Shown here one piece after another: positions 25,246 to 35,468 of a stretch of 40,477 nucleotides of DNA. Every line of letters starts with the position of its first letter. Position 1 is the first letter of the stretch. The notes below the pieces were generated by a model, which had not been told where the DNA came from, made no database searches, and was given only the letters and a program-made list of their open reading frames with translations. Source of the stretch: Bacteroides faecichinchillae JCM 17102 (GTDB taxonomy: Bacteria > Bacteroidota > Bacteroidia > Bacteroidales > Bacteroidaceae); assembly GCF_000614145.1 (NCBI RefSeq), contig NZ_BAKK01000037.1, positions 1-40,477 of the forward strand, written 5' to 3'. Position numbers and translations under genes: made by a program.

Positions 25246-25626
25246 TTATTGCGGTTCATATTTCTTGTTCTCGTTCCGATTTTCCCTTATTTCACCCCCT
25301 TGCAGCCTCTTGTGTCTTTCCCGCAGCACCGAATCCTGCATTTCCGTCGCCGTGCGTGTCGGCCGGCTGTTGCGGTATGCCATCGTAATGCGATAGATGT
25401 TCCAAGTGAACCCTCCGATAGCGAAACCGAAGACGATGACCAGAAAAAGTATCCGGTGCGCGTTGGCGAATCCCTGTACCTTGGCGGCAGCCTTGTCGAT
25501 ACGTGTCGCTTGGGCGAACTTTCGTCCGGCGGACACCTCCCGCTCGTAACGGTCTTTGTATTTCGGATCGTTCTTGTCCGGCATCTTTTCACCGAAGAGC
25601 ATCCGCCTGAATCCCTTGATATTCAT
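25246..25626 (-). CDS. TraL-like small membrane protein of the transfer operon
   Basis: A 126-residue protein with a basic N-terminus, one membrane segment (about residues 58-78, ILFLVIVFGFAIGGFTW) and a charged tail. It lies between traK and traM, where TraL (DUF3989) is found in Bacteroidales elements, but is longer than the usual TraL and matches only in layout, so the name is by position. Spacing to traK is 12 bases. Confidence 0.65.
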   Translation of the reverse strand: MNIKGFRRMLFGEKMPDKNDPKYKDRYEREVSAGRKFAQATRIDKAAAKVQGFANAHRILFLVIVFGFAIGGFTWNIYRITMAYRNSRPTRTATEMQDSVLRERHKRLQGGEIRENRNENKKYEPQ

Positions 25627-25638
25627 AAACTCCGTTGT

Positions 25639-26253
25639 TTAGTAGTTGATCTTCGTTTTCTGTTCGATGTCCTTGTTCAGCAGGGTACGCCAGTTCACGA
25701 TAAGCAGCCCATGCGGATTGTTCTCTGTTCGGGGTACACGCTTGAGCTGTCCTGCCGTCACCAGTTCACGCATCAGGATATTGCTCCGTCGCTCGATGCG
25801 CTGCCGTCCGTAGTAGGTGAACTCCATCTTCTCCTTGTTGAAAGCCACGCTGTCGCAATAGATGGAGAACACCGAACTCGTACCCAAAATGTTGGAGTAG
25901 AAACCCTTTTCCTTGAGCGTGTTGTATTGTGCCAACCCCGTCTCATCGACTAAATACATCGCTTTTTCCATCGTATAGCGGATATATTTGTCATCCGGCG
26001 GTAACGTGAAAAAATAATGATGAAACATCTCCACATGGCTTTTGGCTTCCACATCAAGCGTTTCGTCCATTGTCGTGCGATTCACGAGGATAGGCACGTT
26101 GCCGTCCAGCACATACACCTTCTTCTGCGCATCCGAGACCATCGTCCGGGCTGTCCAGATGCTTGACAAGCTGATGATGACACATCCCACGAGAAAAGCG
26201 GTACAGATGATGCCCACCAGTCTGATTTTGTTTTCCAAATTCTTGATGACCAT
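25639..26253 (-). CDS. traK: Conjugative transposon protein TraK (VirB8-like)
   Basis: A 204-residue inner-membrane protein with a membrane segment near residues 11-31 and a periplasmic domain. The family block HVEMFHHYFFTLPPDDKYI is near residue 72, and NNPHGLLIVNWRTL near 178. TraK corresponds to VirB8, a scaffold of the inner-membrane complex. Length matches the family. It is 3 bases from the preceding gene. Confidence 0.92.
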   Translation of the reverse strand: MVIKNLENKIRLVGIICTAFLVGCVIISLSSIWTARTMVSDAQKKVYVLDGNVPILVNRTTMDETLDVEAKSHVEMFHHYFFTLPPDDKYIRYTMEKAMYLVDETGLAQYNTLKEKGFYSNILGTSSVFSIYCDSVAFNKEKMEFTYYGRQRIERRSNILMRELVTAGQLKRVPRTENNPHGLLIVNWRTLLNKDIEQKTKINY

Positions 26254-26256
26254 CGG

Positions 26257-26652
26257 TTATTCCCTTTTACCGTTCAACATCTGTACATATTCCGTGTGCA
26301 GCATGGGTATGACCGCATCCCGAAGTTCCGTCAAAAGATTCTCGAACTCCGCCGAGAATATCTCCACGTAATAGCCCTGCATCTCCACATGGACAAGCAC
26401 CCACCAGATTCCTCTTTTGCGCTTACCAGCGTTCCGCTGCAGCAGGGCAAGACGCAGCTTGTACGTTAGGTACGTCACTAAGGGGGCGATGTACCGGTCG
26501 TCGTACTCGAAGGCTTCGTCCAGTTCTTCATACTGCGGGTCGATGCGGTGGTTCTCCGCCACCTCGCAAACCTCTTTTCTCGCTCGTTCCTGTGCAAAGG
26601 ACATAAATTTCTCATCCTTGCACCAGCTTTTGATTTTCTCTTGCAATTTCAT
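26257..26652 (-). CDS. Hypothetical protein between traJ and traK
   Basis: A 131-residue, probably helical soluble protein, rich in charged residues and with a hydrophobic stretch that is too short and interrupted for a clear membrane segment. No family recognised. It sits between traJ (41-base gap) and traK (3-base gap). Since the usual operon has traJ directly followed by traK, this is an extra member in this element. Confidence 0.7.
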   Translation of the reverse strand: MKLQEKIKSWCKDEKFMSFAQERARKEVCEVAENHRIDPQYEELDEAFEYDDRYIAPLVTYLTYKLRLALLQRNAGKRKRGIWWVLVHVEMQGYYVEIFSAEFENLLTELRDAVIPMLHTEYVQMLNGKRE

Positions 26653-26693
26653 GTTGTTATGATTTTTATTGGGTTTATATTATCTTTTGCGGA

Positions 26694-27827
26694 TTATCTC
26701 ATGATGCCGCCCAACCCTCCGGTTGCCGTCATCTTCGCCTGCTGTGCCACGCCCTCGCCGAAGTTTCGGGTAGAGAATGCCGTGTCGCCCTCCGGTATCA
26801 TCCATGCCGCCAAGTCCGGAACAAGGTTCAGGCACTTGAGAGCTACAATCGAAGCCGCCATCAGGTAGCCCGCCGAGAAGAACGAGTTCTGCAGGTAGGC
26901 GGCCATCGTCTGCTCGCTGGCGGTTATCGCCGTCAGGTTCTCGATTTGGATGCACAATACAATGTCAAAGAGCAGCAGCACGTAGAAGCCCACGAAGTAG
27001 AGCATCGCCCCGTAGAAATGCACCGTCAGATAGCGTGTCAGCCACTTCGCCCAAGCACCTTCCCATTTTGGCAGGATGCTGAACGCCCACTGTATCGGCC
27101 CGAAAATCGTCAGCATTCCCAACAGGATTTGTTGGCAGTAAATCGTAGCCCACCAACCGATTCGGAACACCACGAGGGCAATCAGCATGATAATTTTGTC
27201 TATCCCCACGATGACACCTGCCGTCAAAGACGTGAACCACAACTTCGCCGCATCCTTTTCCATGTTCGTCACTTCGTCCACACCGGTCTGCTCCATTGTC
27301 GCCTCTATCAGATTGGGATCGGATGTGCCTGTGTGGGCGACATCCGCCTGTGCCTGCAGGTTCGTGTACATCGTGTCACGCACATGGATGAGCTGCTGAA
27401 CTTCCTCGAACCTGTCCGATATCTGTGAAGCTTCGGCTTCATACAGGTCATGGGTGTACGAACCTATGCAGTTAGGGATGTAGGACAGGAAATCGAGAAA
27501 ACACCAGTTGTTCCGGCTCCCCGCCATACCCGTGTCCGCAGGCGGATACCACCAGCAGATGATAATCGACACGGCAAGCGGCCTAAACAGCTTCATCACG
27601 TCCAACGGCTCGTGCTTTACCATCATCTTGTAGGCGATACCTGCCGCCATGACGATGGAGAACAGTGCCGCGAGTGCCATGCACATCTGCAATATCCACC
27701 AAAAAGGTCCCTGCGCACCGGTAAAAGTCGCGTCAGTCAGAAACTCGTTGGTCTGAAAGATGACATCATCTATTTCCTCCTCCAACAGGTTGATGCCGAA
27801 ATCCGAAAGTATATCTCCGTTTGCCAT
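26694..27827 (-). CDS. traJ: Conjugative transposon protein TraJ (VirB6/TrbL-like)
   Basis: A 377-residue polytopic inner-membrane protein with membrane segments near residues 48-70, 82-96, 205-225, 232-250, 268-295 and 315-335. The blocks FGPIQWAFSILPKWEGAWAKW and YLTVHFYGAMLYFVGFYVL are typical of TraJ. It corresponds to VirB6, a channel component. It starts 12 bases after the preceding gene. Confidence 0.92.
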   Translation of the reverse strand: MANGDILSDFGINLLEEEIDDVIFQTNEFLTDATFTGAQGPFWWILQMCMALAALFSIVMAAGIAYKMMVKHEPLDVMKLFRPLAVSIIICWWYPPADTGMAGSRNNWCFLDFLSYIPNCIGSYTHDLYEAEASQISDRFEEVQQLIHVRDTMYTNLQAQADVAHTGTSDPNLIEATMEQTGVDEVTNMEKDAAKLWFTSLTAGVIVGIDKIIMLIALVVFRIGWWATIYCQQILLGMLTIFGPIQWAFSILPKWEGAWAKWLTRYLTVHFYGAMLYFVGFYVLLLFDIVLCIQIENLTAITASEQTMAAYLQNSFFSAGYLMAASIVALKCLNLVPDLAAWMIPEGDTAFSTRNFGEGVAQQAKMTATGGLGGIMR

Positions 27828-27839
27828 AGCCCTGTCTTT

Positions 27840-28607
27840 TTATTTCCCTCTGTTTACACTCTCGTTGTCATCTTCGCCGTTTCCGTTGCTGCCCGATTGC
27901 GAACCACGCACCGCAAGGCGTGATTCCTGCCACCGGCTCATGGCATTGCGGACAATACCGCCTTTATGCAGGGTACGGTTGTCCGTTGCGTTCAGCAGTG
28001 CATTCGTCACCGTTGCGTTCTGACGCTTGGCAAGGTAGCCCACTAAAATCTCGTTCTGCCGTGCCACATCCTCGTAAATGCGCAGATACTCCTTCTTTCG
28101 CTGGGCATTGGGCATATAGGCGTCTTTCGTGGCTTTGATGGCACACTGATAGACGTGGTAGTATTCCGTCCACCGTTCCTTGTCGGCCGGAGTGCCACCG
28201 GACAGGAGAATACGGTCGATGTTGCGCCGGAACCGCTCCATCTGTCCGCTGACCTTATCGCCCTCGGCAAGCCATGCGATGTCCACCTGCCGGTCGGCAA
28301 CGTTCAACGCCTCGACCTTCGCCCGCTTGACCAAGGCCGAATCAATGGCTTCCGCTTCGTCCACCTGGTTGTAGAGATTGATACCGGCAAGCGTGCGGAA
28401 CGAGAGCTTGTTTTTGGCCGCTGCCGACTTCTTGTATTTGTTGTGCAGCACGGAATAATAGAGGTCGGGCGAGAGTGCGCCCGTACCGGTCTCCATGACC
28501 GTTACCTGATTCTGCTTCGGCGAATCATGGTTGTACGTTACATACTGTGCGTGTACGGCTGTCGTTACGGTGACCGCCACCGCCATGAGTAATAGTTTTC
28601 TGTTCAT
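27840..28607 (-). CDS. Exported tra-operon protein, possibly DUF5045
   Basis: A 255-residue protein with a signal peptide (residues 1-20, ending VHAQ). The mature part is largely helical and charged. I think it belongs to the DUF5045 family of Bacteroidales transfer loci, but I name this from memory with modest certainty. The C-terminus is Gly/Asn/Gln-rich. It lies upstream of traJ with a 12-base gap. Confidence 0.75.
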   Translation of the reverse strand: MNRKLLLMAVAVTVTTAVHAQYVTYNHDSPKQNQVTVMETGTGALSPDLYYSVLHNKYKKSAAAKNKLSFRTLAGINLYNQVDEAEAIDSALVKRAKVEALNVADRQVDIAWLAEGDKVSGQMERFRRNIDRILLSGGTPADKERWTEYYHVYQCAIKATKDAYMPNAQRKKEYLRIYEDVARQNEILVGYLAKRQNATVTNALLNATDNRTLHKGGIVRNAMSRWQESRLAVRGSQSGSNGNGEDDNESVNRGK

Positions 28608-28625
28608 ATTCTTCTCTTTTTGTCG

Positions 28626-29351
28626 TTAATAATCCAGTCTTCCGGCTCCGCGCCAACGCCCGAAGGCGTCATCGAGAATCTCCCGCATGGTGCGGGAGCG
28701 ATATACCTTTGCCTTCCAATAGCCGATACGCACCTGTATATACCGCCATGTCTCGAAATACGCACGGTTCAGATGCCGCTCGATGTTGTCCAATGAGCGG
28801 TTGATGGCCTCCAACACCATCAGCAGGTCGGAGGTCGAGCAGGCTGCCGCTCCGGTGGCATACAGCACGAGGTCGCTCACGGACTTGTAGAGCTGTTCCC
28901 CCTCACGGGCAATCGCCCTCAGCCCCCTCGCATTGATGGAGATAATCAGGGTATCTGCGGATTCGATGCGTCCCCGTTTCAATATCTTCGCATTGAAATC
29001 CTCCAACAATGATTTATAGTCGCCGATACGGTCGCTGACCGATGTGTAGGTATTCTTGACGTTCAGCACCGTGTGCAACGACTGGTACATGACGTCGATG
29101 ACATCGAACGCACGGGTGTACCGGTCAAGGTCGATATTCAGCTCTTTATAGCCCCCGACTTCCTTACAGCTGTATTCGTGCAACAGTTTGTTGCTGTACT
29201 CCAAGGTACTGCGGGCCAACAACAGGCTGCGCTGCTTCTTGTGGTCGTTGATGTAGGCTTCGACGGAGACTATATCGAAAGTCCACTGCGCCTTGGCGAT
29301 ACCGGGCAGCAGGAAGAGCAGCAATGCGGCTATCCGTAAAATGCGTTTCAT
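28626..29351 (-). CDS. Exported helical protein of the transfer operon
   Basis: A 241-residue exported protein with a signal peptide (cleavage near AKAQ, residue 22) and a mostly helical mature part. It occupies the place of TraI (DUF4141) in related operons, and has its general make-up (exported, helical, about 230 residues), but I cannot see a diagnostic motif. Its start overlaps the stop of the upstream gene as ATGA. Confidence 0.75.
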   Translation of the reverse strand: MKRILRIAALLLFLLPGIAKAQWTFDIVSVEAYINDHKKQRSLLLARSTLEYSNKLLHEYSCKEVGGYKELNIDLDRYTRAFDVIDVMYQSLHTVLNVKNTYTSVSDRIGDYKSLLEDFNAKILKRGRIESADTLIISINARGLRAIAREGEQLYKSVSDLVLYATGAAACSTSDLLMVLEAINRSLDNIERHLNRAYFETWRYIQVRIGYWKAKVYRSRTMREILDDAFGRWRGAGRLDY

Positions 29352-31893
29352 GGCCGCACCTCCTTTCCGCCGTTTCTGCCGCCATCGTTCCGAAACGTCC
29401 GTGCGCTCTCCACCCAGCGGTCATGGCATTCCTCCACGAGCGTCAGCCTGCGGCCTTCGTCCGTGTCCAGTCCGGGCAACACATCCTTCATCACGTCAAG
29501 GATGCTCCGCTTGTAGTGCATCATCTTTTCCAGCGATACCAAGTCGGCGTATATCCTTGTGATTCTGCTGTCCACCTCCCTCGCGATTTCGAGGCGGTCG
29601 CTCGACCACAGCAGATGGTACACGTCGCCGGACGGAGTTTCCTCCAGCGGTGTGCTGCGGGCGTATTCCGTCGTGATTTTGCAGGACGGGTGTTCACGGG
29701 CGATTTCGGCGATGCGGTCGTTCACTAATTTGGTTTTCTCCGCATCCGAAAGCCCCGGATCGAGTGTCAGCACATCGGCGACGTGCGTGTCCGTATAGAC
29801 CGAGGTCAGTTCCCATTGGATTTGGATGATGGCACGGTGAATCTTGATGCCGAGAAAATATTTCGGCTTGCGGGCAATCGAGACCGTAGCTTGAATGTGA
29901 TGATGCCGTTGATGTTCGGCATTGTCGCCTTGCGCACATACGAATAGCCGTTCCACGATCCGCCGTCCTGCCATGTCAGGCCGTAGGCAGCCTTGCAGTC
30001 TTGCATGATAGCTGGAATGCGGTAATAGTCATCCGTCGCTACGCTGTTGTCGTCTGCGGCTTCCGACTTCGCCTGAGCATAGTCGGACTGTTTCTTCTTC
30101 CACTCCGCGAGTTCGCCTTTCAGACGGTCTATCCGTGTCTTGTTTGCATTATACTGCTGTCGGTAAGCCGCCGCATCCTCAATGCTCGCCGTACTGATTT
30201 TCTTCAGCAGGACAGCGTTCTCGTTTTCCAATGTCCCGATTTGCGCTTCAAGATTGGCCGCTTGGCTGTTTGCCTCGTTCAACAGCGCATCCAGTTCCGA
30301 AAGGTCGAGGTTGTTTTCCGTCACCGAGGTCTGCATGGCGCACTCCTTGGTGTGGGCATTCAACGAGCTGCCGCATTTACGGCACTTGTATTGTGTCGAG
30401 CCCTGTCCGAGCGTAACCCCGTCGGAACAGGTCACGCTGATGGTCACGCTCTCGCATCCCTTCAATTTGGCGGCGTCCGTTGCTTGGTAATAGTTCCGCG
30501 TACCGGAAGATATATAATAGGTGTAGCCGTCCTCGTTTTCGTTGAACTCCGCAAGTCGGACATTCAGTTGCGCCCGAAACGTATTCAAGTCCATCGAGTA
30601 GGAATCGAAGACTTCCTCATAGACAACTTCTTCCTTATTCCAGCTTTTGCTCACATGGATTTCGTATGCGTATGCCTTTTTGGTCTGCTTGTTTTTCTTG
30701 CTGATGATATAGGCACTCATCCAATAGTTGATGCTGTAGCTGAACCCGTCGTTCTGGTTGTTCAACTGCTGCACGCGGTTTCTTGACCAACCGGCATATC
30801 CTTCCGAGTTGGCAAGTACCTGTTCCCGTTGCGAGGCGTTGGGATAGAAATTCGGGTCGCTCGTGTTGAACCGCACCCATGCGCCCCCGTTCAGGATGCT
30901 GTTGTCGTCCGTCGGAGGATAGTAGTCGCACAGCGATACGCTCCCTTGGTCACGCCGGGCAATGTACCACCGCTGCGTGTAATAGTTCCCCATCGCTTCG
31001 TCCAGGTAGTCGGTCATCCATGCCGTGAGGTTGTAGTTGCTGAAGTTGAACAGACCGGCCACGTTGTCCGGACCACCCACCATGTCAATCAGCAAGCCGC
31101 CGATGTCATGTTCCGCCTGCTCGAATAGACTCCCGTAGTGTTCATACAGGTTGCCGATTTCTTCAACCTTTCCGCCCATCAGGTCATGGAACGAGCTGCT
31201 TTGCAACAGGGCGTCACCGAGATTGGCAATGCCTGCCGTTGCAAGGCCGACACCCGTGTTATAAAGGTTGTCGAGGTCGCTTTTCAGGTTCTCGTGCGTG
31301 AAGTTGCCCGGTATGTGGGCGAAGTTGTCCATCATCCGCTGCCAGTCGATGTTTCCCGTTTCGGAGAGCTTTAGCAAGGGGGCAATCTCCGGATTGATTT
31401 CGAGAAAGGCGATGTCCGAAAAGGTCAGCGTGCTGTTGGTCACCACGCTCTCGAACTGCATACACAGACTTTTGGTATCGTCGCAGACTTTCATCAGGTA
31501 ACTGCCCCAATAGATAGCCGTTTGCGGCGAATGGAGCATCTGCTTCGCCACCACCCATATCTTGGGCATGATTTTCTCCGCCACCATCCGGTAGATGCGC
31601 CGGTAGTAGTAGTTCTCCGTGCGGCTGTTCCAGATGCCGAGGTCGCTCAGGGCTTTATGCTCCAAGAACTTGGCCGCGAATATCCCGGCGGTAGCGACCT
31701 CCGCTGCCGTGTAGTGCTTGAGGATGTCATCGACCTGCTCCCGGTAGTACCCTTCGGCGACCGCTTCCGTACCGAAGGCGGCCACCATCGCCGCAACGGT
31801 ACGGGTGTCGTAGTTCACGCTGTAATACTGGGCGTGAACCGTCTGGCAGAGTGCGACCGAGGCGATGGTCAGGATAAGGAGTAGTCGTTTCAT
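29348..31893 (-). CDS. Large exported cysteine-motif protein of the tra operon, frameshifted as given
   Basis: Restoring one base gives 848 residues. A signal peptide (residues 1-22, ending VHAQ) leads a long helical region. At about residue 512 a CRKCGS..KECA motif (CxxC and a further Cys, zinc-finger-like) is seen. A coiled coil of about 80 residues follows (LDALLNEANSQAANLEAQIG), and the C-terminus ends in a charged helix. The break is at 29889-29890: the frame reads NGIITFK before and ATVSIARKPK after. Length, exported location and position between traG and the smaller exported proteins suggest a mating-pair or channel component; I do not know the family. A two-protein reading (695 + about 150 residues) is less likely. 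Confidence 0.75.
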
Positions 31894-31904
31894 GGCTGCA
31901 ATGC

Positions 31905-34613
31905 TTATTTGGATTCATACACGGGACGGAGGTTGAGCACACGCCCCGTCTCGTTTACTTTTTGTGCAAAAGGCAGGGACTTCCCGATACCGCTGGCATC
32001 CCAGTCCCGGCAATATGCCTCGATAGCTTCCTGGTGGCTGCACCGAAGTTCCTTCTTGTAAAGCTTCAGTGCCTCCTTTTCCGCCCGTTCGGTCGTGTAG
32101 GTCATGTAGCACTCGTGCGGCTCTTCCACGCCATACACGCCGCTGGTCGTCCCCCGGCGGATGAACACTTCGCGGAAGAAGCTGCGCCCATCCTTGTTCT
32201 CCAAGCGGTTGATGGTAAATATCTTCTTGCAATCCACCTCGGTCAGACCAAGAATCTTTCGGATTTCGTCAAAGCGTTCCTTGAACTTGCTTTGATCCAG
32301 CAGCATCACCACGTCCGAGTTGTTGATGATGGCCTCCTTCACGATTTCGCTGCCGATGATGTCCTGTATCTCCTGCGTCACCACGCCAACAGAAGCCCAA
32401 AATTTACGGGCGGTCTTGTACATGAACTTGATGTATTCCGCCATGAGCGGGCTGGCAATGGCCTTCCACGCTTCCTCGATGACAAGGACTTTACGGTTCT
32501 TCTTGATGCGCATTTTCTGCAGGAACACGTCCATGATAATCAGTGTGACAATGGGAAACAGTTTCTTATTTTCCTTGATTGCATCCACTTCAAAGACAAT
32601 GAATGTCTCGTCAAACAGTGCCGAATCCACTGTCTCGTTGAGAATTTTCTCATACGCACCGCCCTTGTAGAACGGCTGCAGCATGGTCGAATAGGTCGAG
32701 TAGCTGATTGTCGTGATGTCGTTTTCGGTGCAGATCTGCTCCAGACGGTCGAATGAGTAGTCAAAGAATGAGTTGAAACTCAGCTCCGTCACTTTGAGGG
32801 CCGCCCGCCGTGCCTCAAGCACCTCTATCTGTTTGCGCACCATCTCATCCACCTCTCTGGGTGGTTTGTTTGGGTTCTTTCGGCTGGCCGCCGCAAACAG
32901 GTTTTTCAGCAGTACCTCCCGTTGCTCGTCGGTGTATCTTGTAAATCCGTTGAAATAGGCATCATAGTAGTCTATGATTATCTGCTCGACAATGCGGAAC
33001 TCAATTTCGGGGATTTGGCTGTCCGACCCTTTCCAAATCATCAGGATAAGGTTCTTGAGGAAGTCTATCTTCTCGATGTTGTATTCCTCCCGGTTGATGC
33101 GAAACGGATTCATCGTGATAGGCCGTTCTTCGGTATAGCTGATATACTTGCCGCCCAGATACTCGCACAGTCCCTCGTATGAGTTTCCCGTATCGACCAT
33201 GACCACATCCGTTCCCTGCTCATGGAGCTGGCGCACGACCGAGTTGATATGAAAGCTCTTGCCACTCCCAGAAGGCCCCAGACAAAAGAAATTCGAGTTG
33301 TCCGTCAGCTTGTTCTTTCCCTCTTTTCCCGTGATGTCAATAGCCACCGGCACACCCTGACGGTCGGTGTAGTAAATCTTCAGCGGTGTTTCCTCGCTGT
33401 GCAGCACGCGCTCCTTGTACATCAGGCACATCGCCGCATCGGAAAGGGTCAGGAAACGGTCGTATTCCTCATTGAGCGTGTAGCAGTTGCCCGGAAACGA
33501 ACCGACGAACAGTTCCAGTTGGTTGTACGCCCGCTTGCTGATATGGATGCCCATGCGCCCGAATGCGTTTTCCAAGTGGTTCGTACACTTTTGCAGGTCT
33601 GCACCGGCAGATACGGCTACCACCATGTTGAAGTGCGTATATACCAGTTGCTTGCTTTCACGGGCAATGACCTCCTGCACACGCTTGATGTCCTCGACCG
33701 CCATCTGGTTGTTCGGGTTCGGAATACTCGCGTGGCGGTTCTTCTTTTTGTCGAGCATCGCCAGTTCCCGTTTTTGGTTGGGTAGGAAGATGACTTGGTT
33801 ATAGACCACCGTCTCGGCGTCCGGTATGTTGTCCACCACCGAAGCCAGATCGACCGGCATTTCCGTGTTGTTCACCTCGATGTTCGTGTACGGACGTATC
33901 ATCGAGGGCAGTGCGGCACAGTCCACGTCCACAAGGCTGTACACCTTGCAGCGTTTGTCGCCCATCGACACCGTTTCATCGTCCGCCTTGAAGTTCGTCA
34001 TCGACACGGTGCGGTCTTTGAAGTTCATGGCGAAGTAGCGGTCGACATACTCGCTCGCCTCGGCTTTGTTCAGGAACCTGGCCTGTACGCCGCTGTCATG
34101 CAGTTGGTCATGCACCTTGCGGATTTTCACGAGGAAATCGCGCCACTTCTTGTTGTCGAACGAGAACAGGCGGCTCTTTTTCGCCTCCTGCGTGATGGTC
34201 AGGTAGCAAAGGCTGTCCGTGTAGGGACGCCCTTTGAAGTAGCGGAAATACGACGCCGACAGGAACTCCTGCCCGTCAGCCGGTTCGCTTGCAAACTGTT
34301 TCCTGACGAAGATATCCTGCTTGTGGATGGCGTACCCTTCGCCTAAGGTCTGCGCAAGGGCGGTGAACAGGTGCGTGAAGTCGTAGTAGCTATCTATGTC
34401 CGCCGAATATTTCTGTACCGGATTCTCTATCTTAAGTACGGCGGAATATTCGCCGGTCTTGGTGTACAGCACACCCACACCGTCCGTTTCCTCCGCTGAG
34501 AAATAGATGTCCTGAAAGATTCGCTTGCGCTTGCCGCCCGTACCGAACGCATAGACCGACAAGGCCATACCCGCGCACAAAGCGACAAAACATAAAATGA
34601 TGTATAGGGTCAT
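31905..34613 (-). CDS. traG: Conjugation ATPase TraG (VirB4-like)
   Basis: A 902-residue ATPase that powers assembly and substrate transport of the transfer channel. A membrane segment is near residues 2-20. Walker A (GPSGSGKSFHI) is near residue 446, Walker B (KVLVIEEAWKAI) near 705, and a late block VGVVTQEIQDI near 740. The N-terminal VirB4 domain holds FTHLFTALAQTLGEGYAIH. It stands after traF across a 111-base gap that contains a hairpin. Full length for the family. Confidence 0.95.
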   Translation of the reverse strand: MTLYIILCFVALCAGMALSVYAFGTGGKRKRIFQDIYFSAEETDGVGVLYTKTGEYSAVLKIENPVQKYSADIDSYYDFTHLFTALAQTLGEGYAIHKQDIFVRKQFASEPADGQEFLSASYFRYFKGRPYTDSLCYLTITQEAKKSRLFSFDNKKWRDFLVKIRKVHDQLHDSGVQARFLNKAEASEYVDRYFAMNFKDRTVSMTNFKADDETVSMGDKRCKVYSLVDVDCAALPSMIRPYTNIEVNNTEMPVDLASVVDNIPDAETVVYNQVIFLPNQKRELAMLDKKKNRHASIPNPNNQMAVEDIKRVQEVIARESKQLVYTHFNMVVAVSAGADLQKCTNHLENAFGRMGIHISKRAYNQLELFVGSFPGNCYTLNEEYDRFLTLSDAAMCLMYKERVLHSEETPLKIYYTDRQGVPVAIDITGKEGKNKLTDNSNFFCLGPSGSGKSFHINSVVRQLHEQGTDVVMVDTGNSYEGLCEYLGGKYISYTEERPITMNPFRINREEYNIEKIDFLKNLILMIWKGSDSQIPEIEFRIVEQIIIDYYDAYFNGFTRYTDEQREVLLKNLFAAASRKNPNKPPREVDEMVRKQIEVLEARRAALKVTELSFNSFFDYSFDRLEQICTENDITTISYSTYSTMLQPFYKGGAYEKILNETVDSALFDETFIVFEVDAIKENKKLFPIVTLIIMDVFLQKMRIKKNRKVLVIEEAWKAIASPLMAEYIKFMYKTARKFWASVGVVTQEIQDIIGSEIVKEAIINNSDVVMLLDQSKFKERFDEIRKILGLTEVDCKKIFTINRLENKDGRSFFREVFIRRGTTSGVYGVEEPHECYMTYTTERAEKEALKLYKKELRCSHQEAIEAYCRDWDASGIGKSLPFAQKVNETGRVLNLRPVYESK

Positions 34614-34637
34614 TTCGATATACGTGTAATTAAATAG

Positions 34638-34672
34638 GGGCAGGTTCGCCTTGCTTCAAGACAAACCCGCCC
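34638..34672 (-). repeat. Intercistronic hairpin between traF and traG
   Basis: GGGCAGGTT (34638-34646) and AACCCGCCC (34664-34672) pair at eight of nine positions. It is in the only sizable gap of the early tra operon. It could slow degradation or attenuate transcription; no U-run follows. Confidence 0.35.
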
Positions 34673-34724
34673 GCGTTCAACAATCAATAAAGCCATGCAC
34701 ATTGCCGTGATGGTTTTTCTTTCG

Positions 34725-35021
34725 TCAGATCTTGCGCGAGTGGGCATACACATACACACCCGGAGCGACCTTCTTGCTATGCAGTCCTTTCCGCTGTTTG
34801 AGAAGGATGAGCACGATACCGACCGATACGACGGTAGCCAGCACGACAAGCCCGGCAATGAAACCGAGCAGGCAGTAGGCGGCGACAAAGCCGACAATGG
34901 CTCCGCACGTCGTCACCGCCGCCCAATATATGTACCGGCCTTGGATGCCCAAAAACTCAAGAGGCCGTTGCAGTCCCTTGAACAGCGGATAGTCCGGATA
35001 GCGTTCGTCCTTGCTTTTCAT
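34725..35021 (-). CDS. traF: Conjugative transposon protein TraF (DUF4133, VirB3-like)
   Basis: A 98-residue membrane protein with two adjoining membrane segments (about residues 33-55 and 57-73) after the DUF4133 block YPLFKGLQRPLEFLGIQGRYI. It corresponds to VirB3, which works with VirB4 (TraG). It lies 15 bases after the second traE-like gene. Confidence 0.92.
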   Translation of the reverse strand: MKSKDERYPDYPLFKGLQRPLEFLGIQGRYIYWAAVTTCGAIVGFVAAYCLLGFIAGLVVLATVVSVGIVLILLKQRKGLHSKKVAPGVYVYAHSRKI

Positions 35022-35036
35022 ACTTATCCTTGATGT

Positions 35037-35414
35037 TTAAGCGGCAATACCGAAGAACAGAGGCAACGCCTTGGCCGCCGCAATGAGGAAGATACATGCT
35101 CCCACGACCATCATAATCTTCTTCTTGACGTCCTGCTCCTCGTTGTTCATGGCGATATATACCGAGATTGCACCCACGATGGCCACAACGCCGGCAATGG
35201 CGTAGCACAATTTCACCATAATAGGCACATACTTGGCAATCTCATCGGCGACAGTGGATAATGCGCTCGTACCGGCGGAATAGTCGCCTGCGGAGTTCTG
35301 CGCTTTCGCCACCATGCCGGACAGCAGCATGAAGGAGAACATCATTACTTTGGTAGGGATTCCGTTGACGAATCCGAATGCCTTGCGGCACAGCTGTTTG
35401 GTTTTCTGAAACAT
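35037..35414 (-). CDS. traE: TraE-like pilin (DUF4134), second copy
   Basis: A 125-residue protein with a long signal segment (cleavage after AKAQ near residue 39) and two or three membrane helices. The DUF4134 features are SAGTSALSTVADEI and AIAGVVAIVGAISVYIAMN..., with a terminal GACIFLIAAAKALPLFFG. This is the VirB2-like subunit. It follows the other TraE-like gene by 54 bases. Confidence 0.88.
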   Translation of the reverse strand: MFQKTKQLCRKAFGFVNGIPTKVMMFSFMLLSGMVAKAQNSAGDYSAGTSALSTVADEIAKYVPIMVKLCYAIAGVVAIVGAISVYIAMNNEEQDVKKKIMMVVGACIFLIAAAKALPLFFGIAA

Positions 35415-35468
35415 ACGTTTACTTTTTTAGTGAATATTTTATTTGTCTGCGACCTGATACAAGTAAGG

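Noticed and set aside
24946..25953. Open frame of 335 codons on the plus strand
   Set aside because: It lies antisense to the Dam-like, traL-like and traK genes, which have clear motifs; it has no initiation site.
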